Positions 24,268-33,283 are shown, counted from the first letter of the stretch. The stretch: 64,000 nucleotides of DNA from Frankia sp. RB7 (GCA_030403585.1 JAUEPE010000018.1:62001-126000); one strand, 5' to 3'. A program made the numbers and translations. Notes: generated by a model not told the origin, from the sequence alone.

Positions 24268-25188
24268 CTAATTATTCGCGCTCGCGGAATCGTCCATCGC
24301 CTTGAAGGCTTCTTCCAGTTGCAGCGAGATCGGCACGTTCATTTTCTCGCCGGTCGGCATGCGCGCGATAAACCATTTGTTGTAGAGCGGCACGAGGTCG
24401 TGGTTGGAGCCGAGCTTGCGGAAGGTGCGGTCAACCACGGCCGACAATTGCGGCTCGCCCTTGCGGAACATGATGCCGTAGGGGTCGTAGGACAGAAAAT
24501 CGCCGGTGACGCGGAACTTGTCCTGCGCCTTGTGGCGCACGATCAGGCCCGAGAGAAGAATGTCGTCGGTCGCGAACGCGTCCGCCTTGCCATCTGCGAG
24601 CATCTGGAACGACTGCTCGTGATCGGCGCCGACCACGATGTTCAGGCCCAGCGAGGACTTCTTGTCGGCCGCCTGGATCGCCTGCTCGTTGGTGGTGCCC
24701 TTCGTCACCACGATGGTCTTGCCCTTCAGATCGGTCAGCGACTGTACGGTTGAAGCCTTCGGCACCATCAGCTTGGTGCCGGCGACGAACATCAGCGGCG
24801 AGAAGGCGACGCGCTTGCCCCGCTCGGAATTGGCCGTGGTCGAGCCGCATTCCAGATCGATCTTGTTCTGGAGCACGGCGTCGATACGGTCGTCCGAAGT
24901 GACCTTGACGTAGTCGATCTTCAGATTGGGATCGTCGACCTCGACGCCGATCTCCTCGACGATGGCCTCGCACAATTCGAGACTATACCCGATCGGGCGG
25001 TTGGCCTGGTCGAGGAAGGAGAACGGCGGCGAGCTTTCGCGATAGCCGAGCCGCACGGTGTGGGCATTCTTGATGGCGAGCAGCGTCGGGCTAAGCCCTT
25101 CGCTGCCGCCGGTCTGGGCGGAGGCACCCGTTGCCAACAGACATGCTGCCAGCAACAGGCCGCTCGAAATCGCCGTCAAAGGGCGCAT
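24268..25188 (-). CDS. Periplasmic amino-acid-type substrate-binding protein
   Basis: 306 residues from the ATG at 25188, with GGGAG upstream. A signal peptide (LTAISSGLLLAACLLATGASAQ) precedes a family-3 solute-binding fold: VRLGYRESSPPFSFLDQANRPIGYSLELCEAIVEEI, DLECGSTTANSERGKRVAFS and FLSYDPYGIMFRKGEPQL. This is the GltI/glutamate-aspartate type. No ABC permease or ATPase follows. Instead the gene begins 11 bases after a DctA-type symporter on the same strand, an unusual pairing. Confidence 0.9.
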   Translation of the reverse strand: MRPLTAISSGLLLAACLLATGASAQTGGSEGLSPTLLAIKNAHTVRLGYRESSPPFSFLDQANRPIGYSLELCEAIVEEIGVEVDDPNLKIDYVKVTSDDRIDAVLQNKIDLECGSTTANSERGKRVAFSPLMFVAGTKLMVPKASTVQSLTDLKGKTIVVTKGTTNEQAIQAADKKSSLGLNIVVGADHEQSFQMLADGKADAFATDDILLSGLIVRHKAQDKFRVTGDFLSYDPYGIMFRKGEPQLSAVVDRTFRKLGSNHDLVPLYNKWFIARMPTGEKMNVPISLQLEEAFKAMDDSASANN

Positions 25189-25199
25189 ATGCACTCCCG

Positions 25200-26495
25200 T
25201 CAGTGGCCGGCCATCGCGGGTACTTCGCCCGGCACCATGTCGCCTGGCACCGCATCGCCCGGTCCCATCGCATGCTCCGGCCCGAGTTCGCCTTCCCACT
25301 TCGCCACGACCGAGGTCGCCAGCGTGTTGCCGATCACGTTGGTGGCGCTGCGGCCCATGTCGAGGAAGGTGTCGATGCCCATGATCATCAACAGACCCGC
25401 CTCGGGAATATTGAACTGCGACAGCGTCGAGGCGATCACGACCAGGGAAGCGCGCGGCACGCCGGCGACGCCCTTCGAGGTGATCATCAGGGTCGCCAGC
25501 ATCGCGAGCTGCGTGCCGAGCGGCATGTCGATGTGGTAGCTCTGCGCGATGAAGATGCTCGCGAAGGTGCAGTACATCATCGTGCCGTCGAGGTTGAAGG
25601 AATACCCGAGCGGCAGCACGAAGCTCGAGATTCGCGACGAGGCGCCGAACTTGTTCAGTCCTTCCAGCGTCTTCGGATAGGCCGCTTCCGAGCTCGCGGT
25701 GGAGAACGCGATCATCAGCGGCTCGCGGATCAGCTTCAGAAGATGGCTGTAGCGCGGCCCGATCACGATGAAGCCGACGATCACCAGGATTCCCCAGAGC
25801 AGGAACAGCGAGAGATAGAAGCCGCCCATGAACACGATGAGCTTCCAGAGCACCAGCAGGCCATTCTTGGCCACGGTCGCGGTGATGGCGGCCCACACCG
25901 CGAACGGCGCGAACAGCATCACATAGCTCGTCACCTTGAGCATGATGTGGCCGAGGTCGTCGATCAGCGCCAGGATCTGCTTGGAGCGCTCCGGCAGCGC
26001 CCCCATCGCCACCGAGAAGAATACGGCGAAGATCACGATCTGGAGGATCTCGTTCTGCGCCATCGCGTCCGCGATCGAGGTCGGGATCAGATGGGTCAGG
26101 AATTTCTCGATCGAGAAGGCCGAGACCGGCAGGCCGGTCGACTGCGCCTTGTCAGGCAGCGTGCCCGGGAAGTTGGCACCGGGCTGGAGCAGGTTGACCA
26201 TGACGAGGCCGAGCATCAGCGAAACGAAAGAGGCGCTGACGAACCAGCCCATGGTCTTGGCGAAGATGCGGCCGAGCTTGGAGCCCGAGCCCATATGGGC
26301 GATGCCGCCGACCAGGGTCGCAAACACCAGCGGCGCGATGATCATCTTGATCAGGCGCAGGAAGATCACGGCGATCAGGTTGATGGACGAGGCCCAGTCG
26401 CCCCGCGTATCGGGCAGGAAATTGTAGATCGCCGAGCCCATGATGATGCCGAGCACCATCGCCACCAAGATGTATTGCGTAAACCTGTTCGACAT
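25200..26495 (-). CDS. Dicarboxylate/amino acid:cation symporter (DAACS family)
   Basis: 431 residues with eight or so membrane helices. The family signatures are present: FSTASSEAAYPKTLEGLNKFG (serine-rich re-entrant loop), PLGYSFNLDGTMMYCTFASIFIAQ (NLDGT motif) and SKGVAGVPRASLVVI. DctA and GltP import C4-dicarboxylates, glutamate or aspartate with H+ or Na+ across the inner membrane. It is first in a two-gene operon with a GltI-like binding protein, which hints at an acidic amino acid substrate. Confidence 0.93.
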   Translation of the reverse strand: MSNRFTQYILVAMVLGIIMGSAIYNFLPDTRGDWASSINLIAVIFLRLIKMIIAPLVFATLVGGIAHMGSGSKLGRIFAKTMGWFVSASFVSLMLGLVMVNLLQPGANFPGTLPDKAQSTGLPVSAFSIEKFLTHLIPTSIADAMAQNEILQIVIFAVFFSVAMGALPERSKQILALIDDLGHIMLKVTSYVMLFAPFAVWAAITATVAKNGLLVLWKLIVFMGGFYLSLFLLWGILVIVGFIVIGPRYSHLLKLIREPLMIAFSTASSEAAYPKTLEGLNKFGASSRISSFVLPLGYSFNLDGTMMYCTFASIFIAQSYHIDMPLGTQLAMLATLMITSKGVAGVPRASLVVIASTLSQFNIPEAGLLMIMGIDTFLDMGRSATNVIGNTLATSVVAKWEGELGPEHAMGPGDAVPGDMVPGEVPAMAGH

Positions 26496-26705
26496 TAATG
26501 ACCCCCACTACACCGGCCGCTTCATGATGTCGCAGATATGACAACTACGCAACTCGCTTTGCGCGCGGTCGCTGGAGCCGGATGTTCCCGTTGCGAAACG
26601 GAGCGTAGCGATCTAGCCTTCATGCAGCGCACAACGAATGCGGCTTGCTCGTTTTGTTTGCGGCAAATGCATCAATAAACGTCAAACAATCAGAGAGGGA
26701 ACGCC

Positions 26706-27707
26706 ATGACCGGAAGCGTCAATCGTCAAATTCTTCTGGTGGAAAAGCCCAGCGGCAAGCTTGCTCCTGAGCATTTCAAGATGGTCGAGAGCGCATTGCC
26801 GGAACCGAAGGACGGCGAGGCCTTGTTGCGCGTGCGTTACATCTCGCTCGATGCGGCCAACCGCGCCTGGATGCACGGCGCGACGTATCGTTCGGCCGTC
26901 GAGGCGAACAGCGTGATGGCCGGCGGTGGCATTGCCGAGGTCGTCAGCTCGAAGGCGCCGGAGCTTGCTCCGGGGGACATCGTGTTCGGCGACACCGGCT
27001 GGCAGGAGTTTGCCGCAGTGCCCGCAAAGCATTTGACGAAAATGCCGAAGCTCGAGCCGATGACGCATCTGCTCAGCGTGTTCGGCATTGCCGGCCTCAC
27101 CGCCTATTTCGGCCTGCTCGAGGTCGGCAAGCCCAGGGAAGGCGAGACGGTCGTGGTCTCGGCGGCCGCGGGCTCGGTGGGCTCGATCGTCGGACAGATT
27201 GCCAAGATCAAGGGATGCCGCGTGATCGGCATCGCCGGCGGCGCCGACAAATGCCAGTGGCTGACCTCCGAGCTCGGCTTCGATGCCGCGGTCGATTACA
27301 AGGACGGCGCAACGTTCAAGGCGCTGCGCGCGGCGGCCCCGAAGGGCATCGACGTCTATTTCGACAATGTCGGCGGCGACATCCTGGAAGCCTGTCTGCC
27401 GCAGATGAACAATTACGGCCGTATCGCCTGCTGTGGTGCGATCTCGCAATATGACGGCGCGCCGTCGGCGCACGGCCCGCGCGGCGTGCCCGGTCTGATC
27501 GTGGTGAAGCGGCTCGTGATGCAGGGCTTCATCGTGATGGATTACATGAAGGAGAGCCAGCGCGCGCTCGCCGATCTCCAGGCCTGGGTCAAGTCCGGCA
27601 AGCTGAAGGTGCAGGAAGACATCATCGACGGATTGCAGAACACGCCGAAGGCGCTGATCGGATTGCTCGCCGGCGAGAACCGCGGCAAGCGCATGGTCAA
27701 GCTGTGA
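26706..27707 (+). CDS. NADP-dependent medium-chain oxidoreductase (CurA/LTB4DH-like)
   Basis: 333 residues, starting with an ATG behind GAGAGGGAACGCC. The nucleotide-binding part has VVVSAAAGSVGSIVGQIAKIKGCRVIGIAGGADKC near 140-175, and the LDAANRAWM and YFDNVGGDILEA signatures of the zinc-free leukotriene-B4-dehydrogenase/curcumin-reductase branch. Members reduce the double bond of alpha,beta-unsaturated ketones or aldehydes with NADPH, often as detoxification. It is a single gene. Confidence 0.92.
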   Translation: MTGSVNRQILLVEKPSGKLAPEHFKMVESALPEPKDGEALLRVRYISLDAANRAWMHGATYRSAVEANSVMAGGGIAEVVSSKAPELAPGDIVFGDTGWQEFAAVPAKHLTKMPKLEPMTHLLSVFGIAGLTAYFGLLEVGKPREGETVVVSAAAGSVGSIVGQIAKIKGCRVIGIAGGADKCQWLTSELGFDAAVDYKDGATFKALRAAAPKGIDVYFDNVGGDILEACLPQMNNYGRIACCGAISQYDGAPSAHGPRGVPGLIVVKRLVMQGFIVMDYMKESQRALADLQAWVKSGKLKVQEDIIDGLQNTPKALIGLLAGENRGKRMVKL

Positions 27708-27859
27708 CGACGTAGTTACGTCGCAATTGAAAAGGTATTATCTACTTGCGGTAGTGGCCGAACCGGCCAAGGATGCCGCACGCGGCATCACCCGCGACGA
27801 TTGTTTGCATCACTTTTAATAAGGCGTCGGCGTTACCGACAGGGCAGGAATTCACTCAG

Positions 27860-28714
27860 ATGTTCAACACGTTGAAACATGTTTCGACGCGAAAGGCGTT
27901 GCTCACCGCAGCAGCACTATTCGCAACTGCAACAAGCGCATTCGCGCAAGCGCCGACCGAGGCTCAGAAAAGCGCCATCCGCTCTGCATGCCGCTCGGAT
28001 TTCATGGCTCACTGCGCGAGCGTGACGCCTGGCGGCGTCGAAGCGTATCAATGTTTGCAGAGCCACATGTCGAGCCTGTCGTCGGGATGCCAGACCGCGG
28101 TTCGCGCGGTCGAGCCGGCCGCAACCCCGAAGAGCGAAGCAGCGCCGGCCAAATCTGAGCCGGCCAAATCTGAACCTGCAAAGACGGAAGCTGCAAAGAC
28201 GGAAGCTGCGCCGGCTGCCGAGCCTGCGGCGAAGCCGGCTGCAGAAGCCGCTCCGAAAGCGGCGGCGCCAAAGCAGCCGAGCAGTGCGCAGGTTGGCGGG
28301 GTCAAGAGCGCGTGCCGCAGCGATTATCCCAAGGTTTGCGCCAGCGTGCCGCCGGGCGGCGCTCCTGCGCTCGAATGCCTGGAGAAAAACAAGGCCAAGG
28401 TTTCGGCGGCTTGCGCCAAGGCCGTGACCGTTGCGGCCGGTAGCGGCGGCGCAACAGCGACGGCTGCGCCAGCAACTGGCGCCGCACCCGCTGCCGGATC
28501 AGCACCGGCGGCCGCGCCCACTGTGATCGTCCTGCGCCCGTTGCGGCCGCGTGAAGAGCTGTTCATCGTCCGCTCCGCCTGCGGCGCGGACATCCGCACG
28601 CTCTGCGCCGGTGTCCAGCCCGGTGGTGGCCGTATCGTGCAGTGTGTCGCCAGCAACGCGGCGTCGCTCTCGCCCGGCTGCAAGGACGTGCTTGCGCCGT
28701 TCGCTGCACGATAA
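27860..28714 (+). CDS. Exported protein with three four-cysteine repeats
   Basis: 284 residues from MFNTLKHVST, with AGGGCAGGAA upstream. A signal peptide ends at AFAQ. Three repeat modules follow, each with Cys spacing C-x7-C-x12-C-x11-C: residues 44/52/65/77, 152/160/173/185 and 241/249/262/274. Each carries a PGG turn (TPGGVEAYQC, PPGGAPALEC, QPGGGRIVQC), as in the GLG1-type cysteine-rich repeat. Two Ala/Lys/Glu/Pro linkers separate them. The modules probably form disulphides in the periplasm. The function is unknown. Confidence 0.82.
   Translation: MFNTLKHVSTRKALLTAAALFATATSAFAQAPTEAQKSAIRSACRSDFMAHCASVTPGGVEAYQCLQSHMSSLSSGCQTAVRAVEPAATPKSEAAPAKSEPAKSEPAKTEAAKTEAAPAAEPAAKPAAEAAPKAAAPKQPSSAQVGGVKSACRSDYPKVCASVPPGGAPALECLEKNKAKVSAACAKAVTVAAGSGGATATAAPATGAAPAAGSAPAAAPTVIVLRPLRPREELFIVRSACGADIRTLCAGVQPGGGRIVQCVASNAASLSPGCKDVLAPFAAR
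28148..28207 (+). repeat. Four tandem 15-bp units inside the Cys-repeat gene
   Basis: Four consecutive 15-base units encode the AKSEP/AKTEA linker. The first two differ by two bases (gccaaatctgagccg, gccaaatctgaacct) and the last two are identical (gcaaagacggaagct). This in-frame repeat could vary in copy number and change linker length. Confidence 0.75.
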
Positions 28715-28830
28715 GCAGCACGCACCTTACGCTGCCATCGATGGGCGGCGCGCGTGAATTTGCGCGCGCCACTTGCGACTGATCTTTTGCCGACATCCGA
28801 TTTCAATCACGACAACACTGGGAGAAAGAC

Positions 28831-29046
28831 ATGCGTGCATTTCTGCTGATCGCTTCCGCGCTGATCGCATTCGCGGCGACTATGACTTTTAAGGCCACCG
28901 ACGCCAACGCAGTGGTATGCGCCCGCGGTGTCTACCGCGCCGGCTGTGCCGGACCGAACGGCGCCGTCGTGGTCCGCAAGCCGGTTCCGGTGGTCCGCTG
29001 TACCAGGGTGCTGGTGGATGGAGTCTACGTGAAACGCTGCGTCTGA
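28831..29046 (+). CDS. Small exported cysteine-containing protein
   Basis: 71 residues starting at an ATG preceded by GGGAGAAAGAC. A signal peptide (RAFLLIASALIAFAATMTF) is followed by a short mature part with four Cys (VVCARGVYRAGCAGPNGAVVV, then VVRCTRVLVDGVYVKRC). It resembles small periplasmic proteins common in Bradyrhizobium and has no known role. It follows the Cys-repeat gene by 116 bases, with a GGCGCGCG/CGCGCGCC hairpin in between. Confidence 0.7.
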   Translation: MRAFLLIASALIAFAATMTFKATDANAVVCARGVYRAGCAGPNGAVVVRKPVPVVRCTRVLVDGVYVKRCV

Positions 29047-29202
29047 CGCGCGGGTGGTCAATCCCGCGTAGTTTGGCTATGATTCGCAGCTGACGGTTTC
29101 GGGCACACGCGAAAATTGTGCCCGTGGCCGTGCTGCGGTGTGCCACGCCTTTCCGATAATTCCGCTGGCGTGGGAAGCCGGAGCCCATTAGTCTACCCTG
29201 AG

Positions 29203-29222
29203 ATAGTAAGTATACTGTCAAT
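29203..29222 (+). promoter_or_regulatory. MarR-type operator over the -10 box of the hydroxylase promoter
   Basis: The sequence ATAGTAAG-TATA-CTGTCAAT is an imperfect inverted repeat whose right arm is identical to the site at 33346-33365. It includes TATACT at 29211-29216, a good -10 element. The GGGAGG ribosome site follows within a few bases, so the leader would be only about 14 bases. A protein bound here would block transcription of the hydroxylase-CoA ligase operon. Confidence 0.6.
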
Positions 29223-29236
29223 TAGGGAGGCAGAAT

Positions 29237-30391
29237 TTGCGGATCGCCGTGATTGGCGGGGGGCCCGGTGGGCTCTACTTCGCCTATCTCTGGAAGAAGC
29301 GTCACCCCGAGGATCAAGTCGACCTGTTCGAACAGAACCCGGCCGACGCGACCTGGGGCTTTGGCGTGGTGTTCTCCGACCAGGCCCTGGAGTTCCTGCG
29401 CGCCGACGACCCTGACACGGTCGACGCAATCGCGCCGCATATGGAGAGCTGGGAGAACATCACGCTGAACCACGGCGGCGACAGTGTTGCCATCGACGGC
29501 GTCGGCTTCTCCTCGATCGGCCGGCTCGAGCTCCTGCAGTTCCTGCAGCAACGCGCGCTCGATGCCGGCGTCACCTCGCGCTTCGACACCCCGGTCCACG
29601 CGATCGACCAGCTCAACGGCCACGATCTGATCGTCGCCGCCGACGGTTTGAATTCACTTGTGCGCCGTGCCTATGAGGGCGATTTCGGCACCTCGCTGTC
29701 CTATTGCTCCAACAAATTCGTCTGGTACGGCACTTCAAAACGCTTCGACACGCTGTCGCAGACGTTCGTGAAGACCGACCGCGGCGCGTTCAATGCGCAC
29801 CACTACCGCTACTCGCCGAACATGAGCACGTTCCTGGTCGAGTGCGATCATGCGACCTGGCAGGCCTATGGCTTCGCCTACAAGGACGTCGAGCAGTCCA
29901 AGGGCGTCTGCGAGGAGGTGTTCGCCGACACGCTCGGCGGCCACTGCCTGGTCTCCAACAAATCGGTCTGGCGCAATTTTCCTTGGGTCTGGAACGAGCA
30001 CTGGTCGTTCAAGAACATGGTGCTGATCGGCGACGCGCTGCACTCGGCCCATTTCTCGATCGGCTCCGGCACGCGGCTCGCGATCGAGGACGCGGTCGCG
30101 CTGGTCAAGGCGCTGGAATCGGATGCGCATCTGACGACCGCGCTGCATCGCTACCAGGCCGCGCGCAAGCCGGTGGTGCAGAAGCTCGTCAACGCCGCAC
30201 GCACGAGCGCCTTCTGGTACGAGCACTTTGCCCAGCACATGCAGCTCGGCCTGATGGATTTCGCCTATAGCTACATCACCCGCTCCGGCCGCATCGACGA
30301 TGCACGTCTGCGCCACATGTCGCCGACCTTCATGGCGCAATACGAGGCCGCGAAGAACAACGTAGATCCGGACGGCGAGGCTACGGCATGA
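29237..30391 (+). CDS. FAD-dependent aryl-CoA monooxygenase, salicylyl-CoA 5-hydroxylase-like
   Basis: 384 residues starting at TTG, six bases after GGGAGG. The FAD-binding motif RIAVIGGGPGGLYFAYLWKK is at the N-terminus. DGLNSLVRR (DG motif) and LIGDALHSAHFSIGSGTRLAIEDAVAL (GD motif) follow, as in class A flavoprotein hydroxylases. It resembles the hydroxylase half of 2-aminobenzoyl-CoA monooxygenase and the salicylyl-CoA 5-hydroxylases. The stop overlaps the start of an aryl-CoA ligase (ATGA), and gentisate dioxygenase is nearby. I therefore infer hydroxylation of salicylyl-CoA (or a related 2-substituted benzoyl-CoA) at C5, using NAD(P)H and O2. Confidence 0.8.
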   Translation: MRIAVIGGGPGGLYFAYLWKKRHPEDQVDLFEQNPADATWGFGVVFSDQALEFLRADDPDTVDAIAPHMESWENITLNHGGDSVAIDGVGFSSIGRLELLQFLQQRALDAGVTSRFDTPVHAIDQLNGHDLIVAADGLNSLVRRAYEGDFGTSLSYCSNKFVWYGTSKRFDTLSQTFVKTDRGAFNAHHYRYSPNMSTFLVECDHATWQAYGFAYKDVEQSKGVCEEVFADTLGGHCLVSNKSVWRNFPWVWNEHWSFKNMVLIGDALHSAHFSIGSGTRLAIEDAVALVKALESDAHLTTALHRYQAARKPVVQKLVNAARTSAFWYEHFAQHMQLGLMDFAYSYITRSGRIDDARLRHMSPTFMAQYEAAKNNVDPDGEATA

Positions 30392-32001
30392 GCAACGCGG
30401 TACGCGACCGGGTGCCCGCGGACAGCGCGGGCGCCCGCGAGATCGGCTTTGCCGTTCCGGAAGCCTACAACGCCAGCCGCGTGCTGTTCGACAACCTCGC
30501 CAAGGGCCATAGCGACAAGCTCGCGCTGATTGGCCCGGCGGGTACGCGGACCTATGCCGAGCTCTGTGCCGAGGCTTGCCGCTGGGGCAACGGCCTTGCG
30601 TCGCTCGGCCTGAAGCGCGGCGACCGCGTGCTGCTGTTCCTCGACGACACACCGGCCTATCCCGCCGCCTTCTTCGGCGCGGTGCGCGCCGGCTTCGTGC
30701 CGCTGCTGATCAACACGCTGACACCGCCGGACCTGCTGCAATTCTATCTCGCCGATTCCGGCGCGAGCGTTGCGGTGGCGGATGCAGAGTTCTGCGGGCG
30801 TTTCAATGCCGAGGCCTGCAAGAACACGGAGCTGCGCACGCTGATCGTCGTCAATGGCGATGTCGGCGATCAGGCGATGCCGAAGGCGATGGCCGCCGCG
30901 AACTGGCTTTCGCAATTCCCGGCCGAGCTGGAGGAGGCTCAGACGCATCGCAACGAGATGGCGTTCTGGATGTACTCCTCCGGCTCGACCGGTCGGCCCA
31001 AGGGCATCGTGCATCTCCAGCACGACATGGCCTATAGCGAGGTCGCCTTTGCGCAAAACGTGCTGAAGCTGACTCCGGACGATATTTGCTTCTCCGTGCC
31101 GAAGATTTTCTTCGCCTACGGCTTTGGCAACTCCGTCACCTTCCCGTTCTCCGCGGGCGCGGCAACTTTGCTGCTGCCGGGACAACCGAAGCCGGCGTCG
31201 ATCTTTGCCGCGATCGAGCAGTACAAGCCGACGATCTTCTTCGGTCTGCCGACGCTTTATACCTCGCTGACCAAGGCCGAGGGCGCGAACAAGACGAACT
31301 TCTCCTCGCTCCGCATGGCGCTGTCGGCCGCCGAAGTGCTTTCGGCCGACGTCTTCAACGGCTGGAAGGCGCTCACGGGCCTCGAGATCGTCGAGGGTCT
31401 CGGTTCGACCGAGGTGCTGCACATCTATCTCTCCAACCGCCCCGAGAAGAAGAAGCTCGGCGCGGCGGGCTTGCGCGTTCCCGGCTATGAGGTCGCGCTG
31501 CGCGACAAGGAGGGGCGCGACGTCGGTGACGACGAGGAAGGCATTTTGTGGGTGCGCGGCGATTCCAATACGCCGCTGTACTGGAACCGGCCGGACAAAT
31601 CCGCCGAGACCATCCGCGAGGAGGGGTGGATCTACACCGGCGATCGCTTCGTCCGCGACAGCGACGGTTTTCACTTCTTCCGCGGCCGCGCCGATGATCT
31701 CATCAAGATCTCGGGCCAGTGGGTCTATCCGCTCGAGGTCGAGCTGTGTCTCGCCGACCACCCTGATATCCGCGAATGCGCCGTGTTCGCCACTGAGCTG
31801 CCGGACCGGCGCATGACGCTGAAGGCCGTGGTGGTGATGAACAGCCGCGCCACCGATCAGAACGAAGCAACGCGGCGGCTGCAGGATTACGTCAAGGGCA
31901 AGCTCTTGCCGTACAAATATCCGCGTGAGGTGATCTTTATCGACGAGTTGCCGAAGACAGGAACGGGGAAGATCGATCGGCAGGCGTTGTTGCGGATGTA
32001 G
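30388..32001 (+). CDS. Benzoate-CoA ligase family protein
   Basis: 537 residues. The adenylate-forming motif YSSGSTGRPKGIVHLQHDM (near 193-211), FFAYGFGNSVTFPFSAGA, GLGSTEVLH and the C-terminal Lys in PKTGTGKIDRQALL are those of benzoate- and aminobenzoate-CoA ligases. It activates an aromatic acid with ATP and CoA in the cytoplasm. It overlaps the upstream hydroxylase by four bases, so the two are made together. The likely substrate is salicylate or anthranilate-like, by context only. Confidence 0.92.
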   Translation: MSNAVRDRVPADSAGAREIGFAVPEAYNASRVLFDNLAKGHSDKLALIGPAGTRTYAELCAEACRWGNGLASLGLKRGDRVLLFLDDTPAYPAAFFGAVRAGFVPLLINTLTPPDLLQFYLADSGASVAVADAEFCGRFNAEACKNTELRTLIVVNGDVGDQAMPKAMAAANWLSQFPAELEEAQTHRNEMAFWMYSSGSTGRPKGIVHLQHDMAYSEVAFAQNVLKLTPDDICFSVPKIFFAYGFGNSVTFPFSAGAATLLLPGQPKPASIFAAIEQYKPTIFFGLPTLYTSLTKAEGANKTNFSSLRMALSAAEVLSADVFNGWKALTGLEIVEGLGSTEVLHIYLSNRPEKKKLGAAGLRVPGYEVALRDKEGRDVGDDEEGILWVRGDSNTPLYWNRPDKSAETIREEGWIYTGDRFVRDSDGFHFFRGRADDLIKISGQWVYPLEVELCLADHPDIRECAVFATELPDRRMTLKAVVVMNSRATDQNEATRRLQDYVKGKLLPYKYPREVIFIDELPKTGTGKIDRQALLRM

Positions 32002-32004
32002 CCT

Positions 32005-32116
32005 CCGCTGTCATCGTCCGGCTTGACCGGGCGATCCAGTATTCCAGAGGCAGCCGTGATAGAGCCGAGAAGCCGCGGCATATTGGATTTCCCGCTTTCG
32101 CGGGGAATGACAGCGG
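32005..32116. repeat. Palindromic intergenic repeat with 10-bp terminal inverted ends
   Basis: 112 bases bounded by exact inverted ends CCGCTGTCAT and ATGACAGCGG. It lies between the convergent CoA ligase and MarR genes, three bases after the ligase stop. It is non-coding and of the type repeated across Bradyrhizobium genomes (recalled, not searched). Confidence 0.8.
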
Positions 32117-32148
32117 CGATAAAGGCGACAGCGCACCACATCCCCGCC

Positions 32149-32661
32149 TCACCCCGCCTTCCCCAAATGCTCCAGCGCATCCTCGGCCCGCAGCGGCACC
32201 CGCGAGGCCTCGTTGTTGAGATCGACGAGCTGTGCCATCAGCCCCATCAGCGCCTTGCGCTCGGTAGGCTTGAGCGGCTCCAGCATGCGCGCCTGCGCAC
32301 GCTCGACGGCGGGGATGATCTCGCGCAGGATCGTGGCACCCGGCTTGGTCAGATAGAGCAGCTTGATCCGCTTGTCCTCCGGCGCCGGCTTGCGCTCGAC
32401 AAAATCCTTGGCCTGGAGCCGTTCGATCACGCTGCCGAGCGTGGAGCGGTCGAAGGCGATCACCGCCGACAGCCGGGTCGCGTCGATGCCGGGATGGGTA
32501 TGGATCGCGATCAGCGCCGCATATTGCACCGGCGTGAGATCGAACGCCTTGCACTCCTCCATGAAGATCGAGACCGCGATCTGCTGCATGCGCCGGAACA
32601 GATACCCCGGCGCGGCATAGACCGCTTCTATCGTGATCGGAGTGGCAGGCTTACTCGGCAT
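32149..32661 (-). CDS. MarR-family transcriptional regulator
   Basis: 170 residues from MPSKPATPITIEAVYAAPGYLFRRMQQ. The winged helix is visible: LTPVQYAALIAIHTHPGIDATRLSAVIAFDRSTLGSVIERLQAKDFVERKPAPEDKRIKLLYLT. MarR proteins are usually repressors released by phenolic ligands. Its gene overlaps the isomerase gene by 11 bases and sits between the hydroxylase/ligase operon and gentisate dioxygenase. Similar inverted repeats lie on both promoters, so it is the obvious candidate to bind them. Confidence 0.9.
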   Translation of the reverse strand: MPSKPATPITIEAVYAAPGYLFRRMQQIAVSIFMEECKAFDLTPVQYAALIAIHTHPGIDATRLSAVIAFDRSTLGSVIERLQAKDFVERKPAPEDKRIKLLYLTKPGATILREIIPAVERAQARMLEPLKPTERKALMGLMAQLVDLNNEASRVPLRAEDALEHLGKAG

Positions 32662-33283
32662 CGGGCTGCTTCTCCGGTGCGGCGCTGGCAAAGGCGGGCA
32701 GCGCCTTGGCGGCGGCCTCGGCCCTGAGCAGGCGCGGATACGCCGCGACATCGACGCCGAAGCGGCGCGCATTGGCAAGCTGCGGCACCAGGCAGAGATC
32801 GGCCAAGGTCGGCACATCGCCGAAGCAGAACGGGCCCTCCTCATCCCTGATCAGGGTCTCACAGGCCGACAGTCCCTCGCGATTGACCCAGGCCGCCCAA
32901 TCCCGGACCTTTTCCTCGGCCAGCCCCAGCTCGCGCAGCCGCGCCAGCACCTTCAAATTCTGCACCGGGTGGGTGTCGCAGGCGATCGCCAGCGCGAACG
33001 CCCGCACCTTGGCGCGCTGCAGCGGCTCTTTCGGCAGCAATGGCGGGTTGGGATGGGTCTCGTCGAGCCATTCGATGATCGCGACCGACTGGGTCAGTAC
33101 CGCACCCGCATCATCCTCCAGCGCCGGCACCAGGCCTTGCGGGTTGATGGCGAGATAGGCGGGCGCGCATTGTTCGCCCTTGCGAAGATGGTGCGGCAAA
33201 TGCTCGGCACCGAGGCCCTTGAGATTCAGCGCGATGCGCACGCGATAGGCGGCGCTGGAGCGGAAATAGCCGTGCAGCTTCAT
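32651..33283 (-). CDS. maiA: Zeta-class glutathione S-transferase, maleylpyruvate/maleylacetoacetate isomerase
   Basis: 210 residues from the ATG at 33283, six bases after GGGAGG. The zeta-class active-site motif SSAAYRVRIALNLKG follows LHGYFR. INPQGLVPAL and the C-terminal helical domain (CDTHPVQNLKVLARLRELG, PTLADLCLVPQL) are typical. With glutathione it isomerises the cis double bond of maleylpyruvate, the gentisate cleavage product, to fumarylpyruvate. It is divergent from gentisate dioxygenase, which supports that role over tyrosine breakdown. Confidence 0.92.
   Translation of the reverse strand: MKLHGYFRSSAAYRVRIALNLKGLGAEHLPHHLRKGEQCAPAYLAINPQGLVPALEDDAGAVLTQSVAIIEWLDETHPNPPLLPKEPLQRAKVRAFALAIACDTHPVQNLKVLARLRELGLAEEKVRDWAAWVNREGLSACETLIRDEEGPFCFGDVPTLADLCLVPQLANARRFGVDVAAYPRLLRAEAAAKALPAFASAAPEKQPDAE

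Noticed and set aside
25189..25896. N-terminal extension of the amino-acid-type binding protein
   Set aside because: It runs out of frame through the symporter gene. A signal peptide and ribosome site support the start at 25188.
28148..28207. Short regular repeats considered as a CRISPR-like array
   Set aside because: They are 15-bp in-frame units without spacers, coding for a linker.
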